Shown in pieces: positions 24,801 through 38,200 of a stretch of 64,000 bases of DNA. Where the stretch lies: contig NW_026042438.1 in NCBI RefSeq assembly GCF_023856365.1, positions 62,001-126,000 of the forward strand. The letters are read 5' to 3'. The position numbers were made by a program, and so were the translations under genes. Each line of letters starts with the position of its first letter. The stretch's first letter is position 1. The notes under the pieces were generated by a model. The model saw only the letters and a list, made by a program, of their open reading frames with translations. It made no database searches and was not told where the DNA came from. This DNA comes from Brienomyrus brachyistius. Lineage: Eukaryota; Chordata; Actinopteri; Osteoglossiformes; Mormyridae.

Positions 24801-27800
24801 AGCCTGACACACCAGCAGCAGCCTGACACACCAGCAGCAGCCTGACACTGACAAACCAGCAGCAGCCTGACACTGACAAACCAGCAGCAGCCTGACACTG
24901 ACAAACCAGCAGCAGCCTGACAAACCAGCAGCAGCCTGACAAACCAGCAGCAGCCTGACAAACCAGCAGCAGCCTGACAAACCAGCAGCACCCTGACAAA
25001 CCAGCAGCACCCTGACAAACCAGCAGCACCCTGACAAACCAGCACCCTGACAAAGCAGCACCCTGACAAACCAGCAGCAGCCTGACACTGACAAACCAGC
25101 AGCAGCCTGACACTGACAAACCAGCAGCACCCTGACAAAGCAGCAGCCTGACACTGACAAAGCAGCAGCCTGACAAAGCAGCACCCTGACAAAGCAGCAC
25201 CCTGACAAAGCAGCAGCACCCTGACAAAGCAGCAGCACCCTGACACTGACAAACCAGCAGCAGCCTGACACTGACAAAGCAGCAGCCTGACCCTGACAAA
25301 GCAGCAGCCTGACACTGACAAAGCAGCAGCCTGACCCTGACAAACCAGCACCCTGACAAAGCAGCAGCCTGACCCTGACAAACCAGCACCCTGACAAAGC
25401 AGCAGCCTGACACTGACAAAGCAGCAGCCTGACAAAGCAGCAGCCTGACAAACCAGCAGCAGCCTGACAAACCAGCAGCAGCCTGACAAACCAGCAGCAG
25501 CCTGACAAACCAGCAGCACCCTGACAAACCAGCAGCACCCTGACAAACCAGCAGCACCCTGACAAACAAGCAGCAGCCTGACAAACCAGCAGCAGCCTGA
25601 CAAACCAGCAGCAGCCTGACAAACCAGCAGCAGCCTGACAAACCAGCAGCAGCCTGACAAACCAGCAGCAGCCTGACAAACCAGCAGCAGCCTGACAAAC
25701 CAGCAGCCTGACCCTGACAAACCAGCAGCCTGACAAACCAGCAGCCTGACCCTGACAAAGCAGCAGCCTGACAAACCAGCAGCCTGACCCTGACAAAGCA
25801 GCAGCCTGACAAAGCAGCAGCCTGACAAAGCAGCAGCCTGACAAAGCAGCAGCCTGACAAAGCAGCAGCCTGACAAAGCAGCAGCCTGACCCTGACAAAG
25901 CAGCAGCCTGACAAAGCAGCAGCCTGACAAAGCAGCAGCCTGACAAACCAGCAGCCTGACAAACCAGCAGCCTGACAAACCAGCAGCCTGACAAACCAGC
26001 AGCCTGACAAACCAGCAGCCTGACAAACCAGCAGCCTGACAAACCAGCAGCCTGACAAACCAGCACCCTGACAAACCAGCACCCTGACAAACCAGCAGCA
26101 GCCTGACACTGACAAAGCAGCAGCCTGACACTGACAAAGCAGCACCAGCCTGACACTGACAAAGCAGCAGCCTGACACTGACAAAGCAGCACCAGCCTGA
26201 CACTGACAAAGCAGCACCAGCCTGACACTGACAAAGCAGCACCAGCCTGACACTGACAAAGCAGCACCAGCCTGACACTGACAAAGCAGCACCAGCCTGA
26301 CACTGACAAAGCAGCAGCACCCTGACAAAGCAGCAGCACCCTGACAAAGCAGCAGCACCCTGACAAAGCAGCAGCACCCTGACAAAGCAGCAGCACCCTG
26401 ACAAAGCAGCAGCACCCTGACAAAGCAGCAGCACCCTGACAAACCAGCAGCACCCTGACAAACCAGCAGCACCCTGACAAACCAGCAGCACCCTGACAAA
26501 CCAGCAGCACCCTGACAAACCAGCAGCACCCTGACAAACCAGCAGCACCCTGACAAACAAGCAGCACCCTGACAAACAAGCAGCACCCTGACAAACAAGC
26601 AGCAGCCTGACAAACCAGCAGCAGCCTGACAAACCAGCAGCAGCCTGACAAACCAGCAGCCGCCTGACAAACCAGCAGCCGCCTGACCCTGACAAACCAG
26701 CAGCACCCTGACAAACCAGCAGCACCCTGACAAACCAGCAGCACCCTGACAAACCAGCAGCACCCTGACAAACCAGCAGCACCCTGACAAACCAGCAGCA
26801 CCCTGACAAACCAGCAGCACCCTGACAAACAAGCAGCACCCTGACAAACAAGCAGCACCCTGACAAACAAGCAGCACCCTGACAAACCAGCAGCAGCCTG
26901 ACACTGACAAACCAGCAGCAGCCTGACACTGACAAACCAGCAGCAGCCTGACACTGACAAACCAGCAGCAGCCTGACAAACCAGCAGCAGCCTGACAAAC
27001 CAGCAGCAGCCTGACAAACCAGCAGCAGCCTGACAAACCAGCAGCAGCCTGACAAACCAGCAGCAGCCTGACAAACCAGCAGCACCCTGACAAACAAGCA
27101 GCAGCCTGACAAACCAGCAGCAGCCTGACACTGACAAACCAGCAGCAGCCTGACACTGACAAACCAGCAGCCTGACAAACCAGCAGCACCCTGACAAACC
27201 AGCAGCACCCTGACAAACAAGCAGCACCCTGACAAACAAGCAGCAGCCTGACAAACCAGCAGCAGCCTGACACTGACAAACCAGCAGCAGCCTGACACTG
27301 ACAAACCAGCAGCAGCCTGACACTGACAAACCAGCAGCAGCCTGACAAACCAGCAGCAGCCTGACAAACCAGCAGCAGCCTGACAAACCAGCAGCACCCT
27401 GACAAAGCAGCAGCACCCTGACAAACCAGCAGCAGCACCCTGACAAACCAGCAGCAGCACCCTGACAAACCAGCAGCAGCACCCTGACAAAGCAGCAGCA
27501 GCACCCTGACAAAGCAGCAGCACCCTGACAAACCAGCAGCAGCACCCTGACAAACCAGCAGCAGCACCCTGACAAAGCAGCAGCACCCTGACAAAGCAGC
27601 AGCACCCTGACAAAGCAGCAGCACCCTGACAAACCAGCAGCAGCCTGACAAACCAGCAGCAGCCTGACAAACCAGCAGCAGCCTGACAAACCAGCAGCAG
27701 CCTGACACTGACAAACCAGCAGCAGCCTGACACTGACAAACCAGCAGCAGCCTGACACTGACAAACCAGCAGCAGCCTGACACTGACAAACCAGCAGCAG

Positions 27801-30800
27801 CCTGACACTGACAAACCAGCAGCAGCCTGACACTGACAAAGCAGCAGCCTGACACTGACAAAGCAGCAGCCTGACACTGACAAACCAGCAGCCTGACAAA
27901 CCAGCAGCCTGACACTGACAAACAAGCAGCACCCTGACACTGACAAACAAGCAGCACCCTGACAAACCAGCAGCACCCTGACAAACCAGCAGCAGCCTGA
28001 GAAACCAGCAGCAGCCTGACAAACCAGCAGCCTGACAAAGCAGCAGCACCCTGACAAACCAGCAGCACCCTGACAAAGCAGCAGCACCCTGACAAAGCAG
28101 CAGCAGCCTGACAAACCAGCAGCCTGACACTGACAAACCAGCAGCAGCCTGACACTGACAAACCAGCAGCAGCCTGACACTGACAAACCAGCAGCAGCCT
28201 GACCCTGACAAACCAGCAGCCTGACCCTGACAAACCAGCAGCCTGACCCTGACAAACCAGCAGCAGCCTGACCCTGACAAACCAGCAGCAGCCTGACCCT
28301 GACAAACCAGCAGCAGCCTGACAAACCAGCAGCAGCCTGACAAACCAGCAGCAGCCTGACAAACCAGCAGCAGCCTGACACTGACAAACCAGCAGCAGCC
28401 TGACAAACCAGCAGCAGCCTGACAAACCAGCAGCAGCCTGACACTGACAAACCAGCAGCAGCCTGACAAACCAGCAGCAGCCTGACAAACCAGCAGCAGC
28501 CTGACAAACCAGCAGCAGCCTGACAAACCAGCAGCAGCCTGACAAACCAGCAGCAGCCTGACAAAGCAGCAGCAGCCTGACAAAGCAGCAGCCTGACAAA
28601 GCAGCAGCCTGACAAAGCAGCAGCCTGACAAAGCAGCAGCCTGACAAAGCAGCAGCCTGACAAAGCAGCAGCCTGACAAAGCAGCAGCCTGACAAAGCAG
28701 CAGCCTGACAAAGCAGCAGCCTGACAAACCAGCAGCAGCCTGACAAACCAGCAGCAGCCTGACAAACCAGCAGCAGCCTGACAAACCAGCAGCAGCCTGA
28801 CAAACCAGCAGCAGCCTGACACTGACAAAGCAGCAGCCTGACACTGACAAAGCAGCAGCCTGACACTGACAAAGCAGCAGCCTGACACTGACAAAGCAGC
28901 AGCCTGACACTGACAAAGCAGCAGCCTGACACTGACAAAGCAGCAGCACCCTGACACTGACAAAGCAGCAGCACCCTGACACTGACAAAGCAGCAGCACC
29001 CTGACACTGACAAAGCAGCAGCACCCTGACCCTGACAAACCAGCAGCCTGACCCTGACAAACCAGCAGCCTGACCCTGACAAACCAGCAGCCTGACCCTG
29101 ACAAAGCAGCAGCCTGACCGTGACAAAGCAGCAGCCTGACCCTGACAAAGCAGCAGCCTGACCCTGACAAAGCACCACCCTGACAAACCAGCAGCACCAC
29201 CCTGACAAACCAGCAGCACCACCCTGACAAACCAGCAGCAGCACCCTGACAAACCAGCAGCAGCACCCTGACAAAGCAGCAGCACCCTGACAAAGCAGCA
29301 GCACCCTGACAAAGCAGCAGCAGCCTGACAAAGCAGCAGCAGCCTGACAAAGCAGCAGCAGCCTGACAAAGCAGCAGCAGCCTGACAAAGCAGCAGCAGC
29401 CTGACAAAGCAGCAGCAGCCTGACAAAGCAGCAGCAGCCTGACACTGACAAACCAGCAGCAGCCTGACCCTGACAAACCAGCAGCAGCCTGACCCTGACA
29501 AACCAGCAGCAGCCTGACAAACCAGCAGCAGCCTGACAAACCAGCAGCAGCCTGACAAACCAGCAGCAGCCTGACACTGACAAACCAGCAGCAGCCTGAC
29601 AAACCAGCAGCAGCCTGACAAACCAGCAGCAGCCTGACAAACCAGCAGCAGCCTGACAAACCAGCAGCAGCCTGACAAAGCAGCAGCAGCCTGACAAAGC
29701 AGCAGCCTGACCAAGCAGCAGCCTGACCCTGACAAAGCAGCAGCCTGACCCTGACAAAGCAGCAGCCTGACCCTGACAAAGCAGCAGCCTGACCCTGACA
29801 AAGCAGCAGCCTGACCCTGACAAAGCAGCAGCCTGACCCTGACAAAGCAGCAGCCTGACCCTGACAAAGCAGCAGCCTGACCCTGACAAAGCAGCAGCAG
29901 CCTGACAAAGCAGCAGCAGCCTGACAAAGCAGCAGCAGCCTGACAAAGCAGCACCAGCCTGACAAAGCAGCACCAGCCTGACAAAGCAGCACCAGCCTGA
30001 CAAAGCAGCACCAGCCTGACAAAGCAGCACCCTGACAAAGCAGCACCCTGACAAAGCAGCACCCTGACAAAGCAGCACCCTGACAAAGCAGCACCCTGAC
30101 AAAGCAGCAGCCTGACAAAGCAGCAGCACCCTGACAAAGCAGCAGCACCCTGACAAAGCAGCAGCACCCTGACAAAGCAGCAGCACCCTGACAAAGCAGC
30201 AGCACCCTGACAAAGCAGCAGCACCCTGACAAAGCAGCAGCACCCTGACACTGACAAAGCAGCAGCACCCTGACACTGACAAAGCAGCAGCACCCTGACA
30301 CTGACAAAGCAGCAGCACCCTGACACTGACAAAGCAGCAGCACCTTGACACTGACAAAGCAGCAGCACCCTGACACTGACAAACCAGCAGCAGCCTGACC
30401 CTGACAAACCAGCAGCAGCCTGACCCTGACAAACCAGCACCAGCCTGACACTGACAAAGCAGCACCAGCCTGCCACTGACAAAGCAGCACCAGCCTGCCA
30501 CTGACAAAGCAGCACCAGCCTGCCACTGACAAAGCAGCACCAGCCTGACACTGACAAACCAGCAGCACCCTGACAAACCAGCAGCAGCCTGACAAAGCAG
30601 CAGCCTGACCCTGACAAACCAGCAGCAGCCTGACAAACCAGCAGCAGCCTGACAAACCAGCAGCAGCCTGACACTGACAAAGCAGCAGCCTGACACTGAC
30701 AAAGCAGCAGCCTGACACTGACAAAGCAGCAGCCTGACACTGACAAAGCAGCAGCCTGACACTGACAAAGCAGCAGCCTGACACTGACAAAGCAGCAGCC

Positions 30801-33800
30801 TGACACTGACAAAGCAGCAGCCTGACACTGACAAAGCAGCAGCCTGACACTGACAAACCAGCAGCACCCTGACAAACCAGCAGCACCCTGACAAACCAGC
30901 AGCACCCTGACAAACAAGCAGCACCCTGACAAACAAGCAGCACCCTGACAAACAAGCAGCACCCTGACAAACAAGCAGCAGCCTGACAAACCAGCAGCAG
31001 CCTGACAAACCAGCAGCAGCCTGACAAACCAGCAGCAGCCTGACAAACCAGCAGCAGCCTGACAAACCAGCAGCACCCTGACAAACCAGCAGCACCCTGA
31101 CAAACCAGCAGCACCCTGACAAACCAGCAGCACCCTGACAAACAAGCAGCACCCTGACAAACCAGCAGCAGCCTGACACTGACAAAGCAGCAGCAGCCTG
31201 ACACTGACAAAGCAGCAGCCTGACCCTGACAAAGCAGCAGCCTGACCCTGACAAAGCAGCACCCTGACAAAGCAGCACCCTGACAAACCAGCAGCAGCCT
31301 GACACTGACAAAGCAGCAGCCTGACACTGACAAAGCAGCAGCCTGACCCTGACAAACCAGCAGCCTGACAAAGCAGCAGCCTGACCCTGACAAAGCAGCA
31401 GCCTGACAAACCAGCAGCCTGACAAACCAGCAGCCTGACAAACCAGCAGCCTGACAAACCAGCAGCCTGACAAACCAGCAGCCTGACAAAGCAGCAGCCT
31501 GACAAAGCAGCAGCAGCCTGACAAAGCAGCAGCACCCTGACAAAGCAGCAGCAGCCTGACAAACAAGCAGCAGCCTGACAAACAAGCAGCAGCCTGACAA
31601 ACAAGCAGCAGCCTGACAAACAAGCAGCAGCCTGACAAACCAGCAGCAGCCTGACAAACCAGCAGCAGCCTGACAAACCAGCAGCAGCCTGACAAACCAG
31701 CAGCAGCCTGACAAACCAGCAGCAGCCTGACAAACCAGCAGCAGCCTGACAAACCAGCAGCCTGACCCTGACAAACCAGCAGCCTGACCCTGACAAACCA
31801 GCAGCCTGACCCTGACAAACCAGCAGCAGCCTGACCCTGACAAACCAGCAGCAGCCTGACCCTGACAAACCAGCAGCAGCCTGACCCTGACAAACCAGCA
31901 GCAGCCTGACCCTGACAAACCAGCAGCAGCCTGACCCTGACAAACCAGCAGCAGCCTGACCCTGACAAACCAGCAGCAGCCTGACCCTGACAAACCAGCA
32001 GCAGCCTGACCCTGACAAACCAGCAGCAGCCTGACCCTGACAAACCAGCAGCACCCTGACAAAGCAGCAGCAGCCTGACAAACCAGCAGCAGCCTGACAA
32101 ACCAGCAGCAGCCTGACAAACCAGCAGCAGCCTGACAAACCAGCAGCAGCCTGACAAACCAGCAGCAGCCTGACAAACCAGCAGCAGCCTGACAAACCAG
32201 CAGCAGCCTGACAAACCAGCAGCAGCCTGACAAACCAGCAGCAGCCTGACAAACAAGCAGCAGCCTGACAAACAAGCAGCAGCCTGACAAACCAGCAGCA
32301 GCCTGACAAACAAGCAGCAGCCTGACAAAGCAGCAGCCTGACAAAGCAGCAGCCTGACAAAGCAGCAGCCTGACAAAGCAGCAGCCTGACAAAGCAGCAG
32401 CCTGACAAAGCAGCACCCTGACAAAGCAGCACCCTGACAAAGCAGCAGCAGCCTGACACTGACAAACCAGCAGCAGCCTGACACTGACAAACCAGCAGCA
32501 GCCTGACACTGACAAACCAGCAGCAGCCTGACCCTGACAAACCAGCACCCTGACAAAGCAGCAGCCTGACCAAGCAGCACCCTGACAAACCAGCAGCACC
32601 CTGACAAACCAGCAGCACCCTGACAAACCAGCAGCACCCTGACAAAGCAGCAGCCTGACAAAGCAGCAGCCTGACAAAGCAGCAGCCTGACAAAGCAGCA
32701 CCCTGACAAAGCAGCACCCTGACAAAGCAGCACCCTGACACTGACAAAGCAGCACCAGCCTGACACTGACAAAGCAGCAGCAGCCTGACAAACCAGCAGC
32801 AGCCTGACAAACCAGCAGCACCCTGACAAACCAGCAGCACCCTGACAAACCAGCAGCACCCTGACAAACCAGCAGCACCCTGACAAACCAGCAGCACCCT
32901 GACAAACCAGCAGCACCCTGACAAACCAGCAGCACCCTGACAAACAAGCAGCACCCTGACAAACAAGCAGCAGCCTGACAAACCAGCAGCAGCCTGACAA
33001 ACCAGCAGCAGCCTGACAAACCAGCAGCAGCCTGACAAACCAGCAGCAGCCTGACAAACCAGCAGCAGCCTGACAAACCAGCAGCAGCCTGACAAACCAG
33101 CAGCAGCCTGACAAACCAGCAGCCGCCTGACACTGACAAACCAGCAGCCGCCTGACACTGACAAACCAGCAGCAGCCTGACACTGACAAACCAGCAGCAG
33201 CCTGACAAACCAGCAGCAGCCTGACAAACCAGCAGCACCCTGACAAACCAGCAGCACCCTGACAAACCAGCAGCACCCTGACAAACCAGCAGCACCCTGA
33301 CAAACCAGCAGCACCCTGACAAACCAGCAGCACCCTGACAAACCAGCAGCACCCTGACAAACCAGCAGCACCCTGACAAACCAGCAGCACCCTGACAAAC
33401 CAGCAGCACCCTGACAAACCAGCAGCACCCTGACAAACCAGCAGCACCCTGACAAACCAGCAGCACCCTGACAAACCAGCAGCACCCTGACAAACCAGCA
33501 GCACCCTGACAAACCAGCAGCACCCTGACAAACAAGCAGCACCCTGACAAACAAGCAGCACCCTGACAAACAAGCAGCACCCTGACAAACAAGCAGCACC
33601 CTGACAAACAAGCAGCAGCCTGACAAACAAGCAGCACCCTGACAAACAAGCAGCACCCTGACAAACAAGCAGCACCCTGACAAACAAGCAGCACCCTGAC
33701 AAACAAGCAGCAGCCTGACAAACCAGCAGCAGCCTGACAAACCAGCAGCAGCCTGACAAACCAGCAGCAGCCTGACAAACCAGCAGCACCCTGACAAACC

Positions 33801-34523
33801 AGCAGCACCCTGACAAACCAGCAGCACCCTGACAAACCAGCAGCACCCTGACAAACCAGCAGCACCCTGACAAACCAGCAGCACCCTGACAAACAAGCAG
33901 CACCCTGACAAACAAGCAGCACCCTGACAAAGCAGCAGCAGCCTGACACACCAGCAGCAGCCTGACACTGACAAACCAGCAGCAGCCTGACAAACCAGCA
34001 GCAGCCTGACAAACCAGCAGCAGCCTGACAAACCAGCAGCAGCCTGACAAACCAGCAGCAGCCTGACAAACCAGCAGCAGCCTGACACTGACAAAGCACC
34101 CTGACAAAGCAGCACCCTGACAAAGCAGCAGCAGCCTGACACTGACAAACCAGCAGCAGCCTGACACTGACAAAGCAGCAGCAGCCTGACACTGACAAAC
34201 CAGCAGCACCCTGACAAACCAGCACCCTGACAAAGCAGCACCCTGACAAACCAGCACCCTGACAAAGCAGCAGCCTGACCCTGACAAAGCAGCAGCCTGA
34301 CCCTGACAAACCAGCAGCCTGACAAAGCAGCAGCCTGACAAAGCAGCAGCAGCCTGACAAAGCAGCAGCAGCCTGACAAAGCAGCAGCAGCCTGACAAAG
34401 CAGCAGCAGCCTGACAAAGCAGCAGCAGCCTGACAAAGCAGCAGCAGCCTGACACTGACAAAGCAGCAGCAGCCTGACACTGACAAAGCAGCAGCAGCCT
34501 GACACTGACAAAGCAGCAGCAGC

Positions 34524-35223
34524 CTGACACTGACAAACCAGCAGCAGCCTGACACTGACAAACCAGCAGCAGCCTGACACTGACAAACCAGCAGCAGCCT
34601 GACACTGACAAACCAGCAGCAGCCTGACACTGACAAACCAGCAGCAGCCTGACACTGACAAACCAGCAGCAGCCTGACACTGACAAACCAGCAGCAGCCT
34701 GACACTGACAAACCAGCAGCAGCCTGACACTGACAAACCAGCAGCAGCCTGACACTGACAAACCAGCAGCAGCCTGACACTGACAAACCAGCAGCAGCCT
34801 GACACTGACAAACCAGCAGCAGCCTGACACTGACAAACCAGCAGCAGCCTGACACTGACAAACCAGCAGCAGCCTGACACTGACAAACCAGCAGCAGCCT
34901 GACACTGACAAACCAGCAGCAGCCTGACACTGACAAACCAGCAGCAGCCTGACACTGACAAACCAGCAGCAGCCTGACACTGACAAACCAGCAGCAGCCT
35001 GACACTGACAAACCAGCAGCAGCCTGACACTGACAAACCAGCAGCAGCCTGACACTGACAAACCAGCAGCAGCCTGACACTGACAAACCAGCAGCAGCCT
35101 GACACTGACAAACCAGCAGCAGCCTGACACTGACAAACCAGCAGCAGCCTGACACTGACAAACCAGCAGCAGCCTGACACTGACAAACCAGCAGCAGCCT
35201 GACACTGACAAACCAGCAGCAGC
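34524..35223 (+). repeat. Array block: 28 copies of a 25-bp CTGACA+AAAC variant
   Basis: Each unit is the 19-bp AAAC unit preceded by CTGACA; the span is exactly 28 x 25. It passes without interruption into 13 copies of the AAAG version (35224-35548). Confidence 0.85.
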
Positions 35224-38200
35224 CTGACACTGACAAAGCAGCAGCAGCCTGACACTGACAAAGCAGCAGCAGCCTGACACTGACAAAGCAGCAGCAGCCT
35301 GACACTGACAAAGCAGCAGCAGCCTGACACTGACAAAGCAGCAGCAGCCTGACACTGACAAAGCAGCAGCAGCCTGACACTGACAAAGCAGCAGCAGCCT
35401 GACACTGACAAAGCAGCAGCAGCCTGACACTGACAAAGCAGCAGCAGCCTGACACTGACAAAGCAGCAGCAGCCTGACACTGACAAAGCAGCAGCAGCCT
35501 GACACTGACAAAGCAGCAGCAGCCTGACACTGACAAAGCAGCAGCAGCCTGACACTGACAAAGCAGCAGCCTGACACTGACAAAGCAGCAGCCTGACACT
35601 GACAAAGCAGCAGCCTGACACTGACAAAGCAGCAGCCTGACACTGACAAAGCAGCAGCCTGACACTGACAAAGCAGCAGCAGCCTGACAAAGCAGCAGCA
35701 GCCTGACAAAGCACCAGCAGCCTGACAAAGCACCAGCAGCCTGACAAACCAGCAGCCTGACAAACCAGCAGCCTGACAAACCAGCAGCCTGACAAACCAG
35801 CAGCCTGACAAACCAGCAGCCTGACAAACCAGCAGCCTGACAAAGCAGCAGCCTGACACTGACAAAGCAGCAGCCTGACACTGACAAAGCAGCAGCCTGA
35901 CACTGACAAAGCAGCAGCCTGACACTGACAAAGCAGCAGCCTGACACTGACAAAGCAGCAGCCTGACAAAGCAGCAGCCTGACAAAGCAGCAGCCTGACA
36001 AAGCAGCAGCCTGACAAACAAGCAGCAGCCTGACAAACAAGCAGCAGCCTGACACTGACAAACAAGCAGCAGCCTGACACTGACAAACAAGCAGCAGCCT
36101 GACACTGACAAACAAGCAGCACCCTGACACTGACAAACAAGCAGCACCCTGACACTGACAAACAAGCAGCACCCTGACAAAGCAGCAGCAGCCTGACACT
36201 GACAAAGCAGCAGCAGCCTGACACTGACAAAGCAGCAGCAGCCTGACACTGACAAAGCAGCAGCAGCCTGACACTGACAAAGCAGCAGCAGCCTGACCCT
36301 GACAAAGCAGCAGCAGCCTGACCCTGACAAAGCAGCACCAGCCTGACACTGACAAAGCAGCACCAGCCTGACACTGACAAAGCAGCACCAGCCTGACACT
36401 GACAAAGCAGCACCAGCCTGACACTGACAAAGCAGCACCAGCCTGACACTGACAAAGCAGCACCAGCCTGACACTGACAAAGCAGCACCAGCCTGACACT
36501 GACAAAGCAGCACCAGCCTGACAAAGCAGCACCAGCCTGACAAAGCAGCACCAGCCTGACAAACCAGCACCAGCCTGACAAACCAGCAGCAGCCTGACAA
36601 ACCAGCAGCAGCCTGACACACCAGCAGCAGCCTGACACACCAGCAGCAGCCTGACACACCAGCAGCAGCCTGACACAGACAAACCAGCAGCAGCCTGACA
36701 AACCAGCAGCAGCCTGACAAACCAGCAGCAGCCTGACAAACCAGCAGCAGCCTGACAAACCAGCAGCAGCCTGACAAACCAGCAGCAGCCTGACAAACCA
36801 GCAGCAGCCTGACAAACCAGCAGCAGCCTGACAAACCAGCAGCAGCCTGACAAACCAGCAGCAGCCTGACAAACCAGCAGCAGCCTGACAAACCAGCAGC
36901 AGCCTGACACTGACAAACCAGCAGCAGCCTGACACTGACAAACCAGCAGCAGCCTGACACTGACAAACCAGCAGCAGCCTGACACTGACAAACCAGCAGC
37001 AGCCTGACACTGACAAACCAGCAGCAGCCTGACCCTGACAAACCAGCAGCCTGACAAAGCAGCAGCCTGACAAAGCAGCAGCCTGACCCTGACAAAGCAG
37101 CAGCCTGACCCTGACAAAGCAGCAGCCTGACCCTGACAAAGCAGCAGCCTGACCCTGACAAAGCAGCAGCCTGACCCTGACAAAGCAGCAGCCTGACCCT
37201 GACAAAGCAGCAGCCTGACCCTGACAAAGCAGCAGCCTGACCCTGACAAAGCAGCAGCCTGACCCTGACAAAGCAGCAGCCAGACCCTGACAAAGCAGCA
37301 GCCTGACCCTGACAAAGCAGCAGCCTGACCCTGACAAAGCAGCAGCAGCCTGACACTGACAAACCAGCAGCCTGACACTGACAAACCAGCAGCCTGACCC
37401 TGACAAACCAGCAGCCTGACCCTGACAAACCAGCAGCCTGACCCTGACAAACCAGCAGCAGCCTGACCCTGACAAACCAGCAGCAGCCTGACCCTGACAA
37501 ACCAGCAGCAGCCTGACCCTGACAAACCAGCAGCAGCCTGACCCTGACAAACCAGCAGCAGCCTGACCCTGACAAACCAGCAGCAGCCTGACACTGACAA
37601 ACCAGCAGCAGCCTGACACTGACAAACCAGCAGCAGCCTGACCCTGACAAACCAGCAGCAGCCTGACCCTGACAAACCAGCAGCAGCCTGACCCTGACAA
37701 ACCAGCAGCAGCCTGACCCTGACAAACCAGCAGCAGCCTGACCCTGACAAACCAGCAGCAGCCTGACCCTGACAAACCAGCAGCAGCCTGACAAACCAGC
37801 AGCACCCTGACAAACCAGCAGCACCCTGACAAACCAGCAGCACCCTGACAAACCAGCAGCACCCTGACAAACCAGCAGCAGCCTGACACTGACAGACAAA
37901 CCAGCAGCAGCCTGACACTGACAGACAAACCAGCAGCAGCCTGACACTGACAGACAAACCAGCAGCAGCCTGACAAAGCAGCAGCAGCCTGACAAAGCAG
38001 CAGCACCCTGACAAACCAGCAGCCTGACAAAGCACCAGCAGCCTGACAAAGCAGCAGCCTGACACTGACAAAGCAGCAGCCTGACACTGACAAAGCAGCA
38101 GCCTGACACTGACAAAGCAGCAGCCTGACACTGACAAAGCAGCAGCCTGACACTGACAAAGCAGCAGCACGACACTGACAAAGCAGCAGCACGACACTGA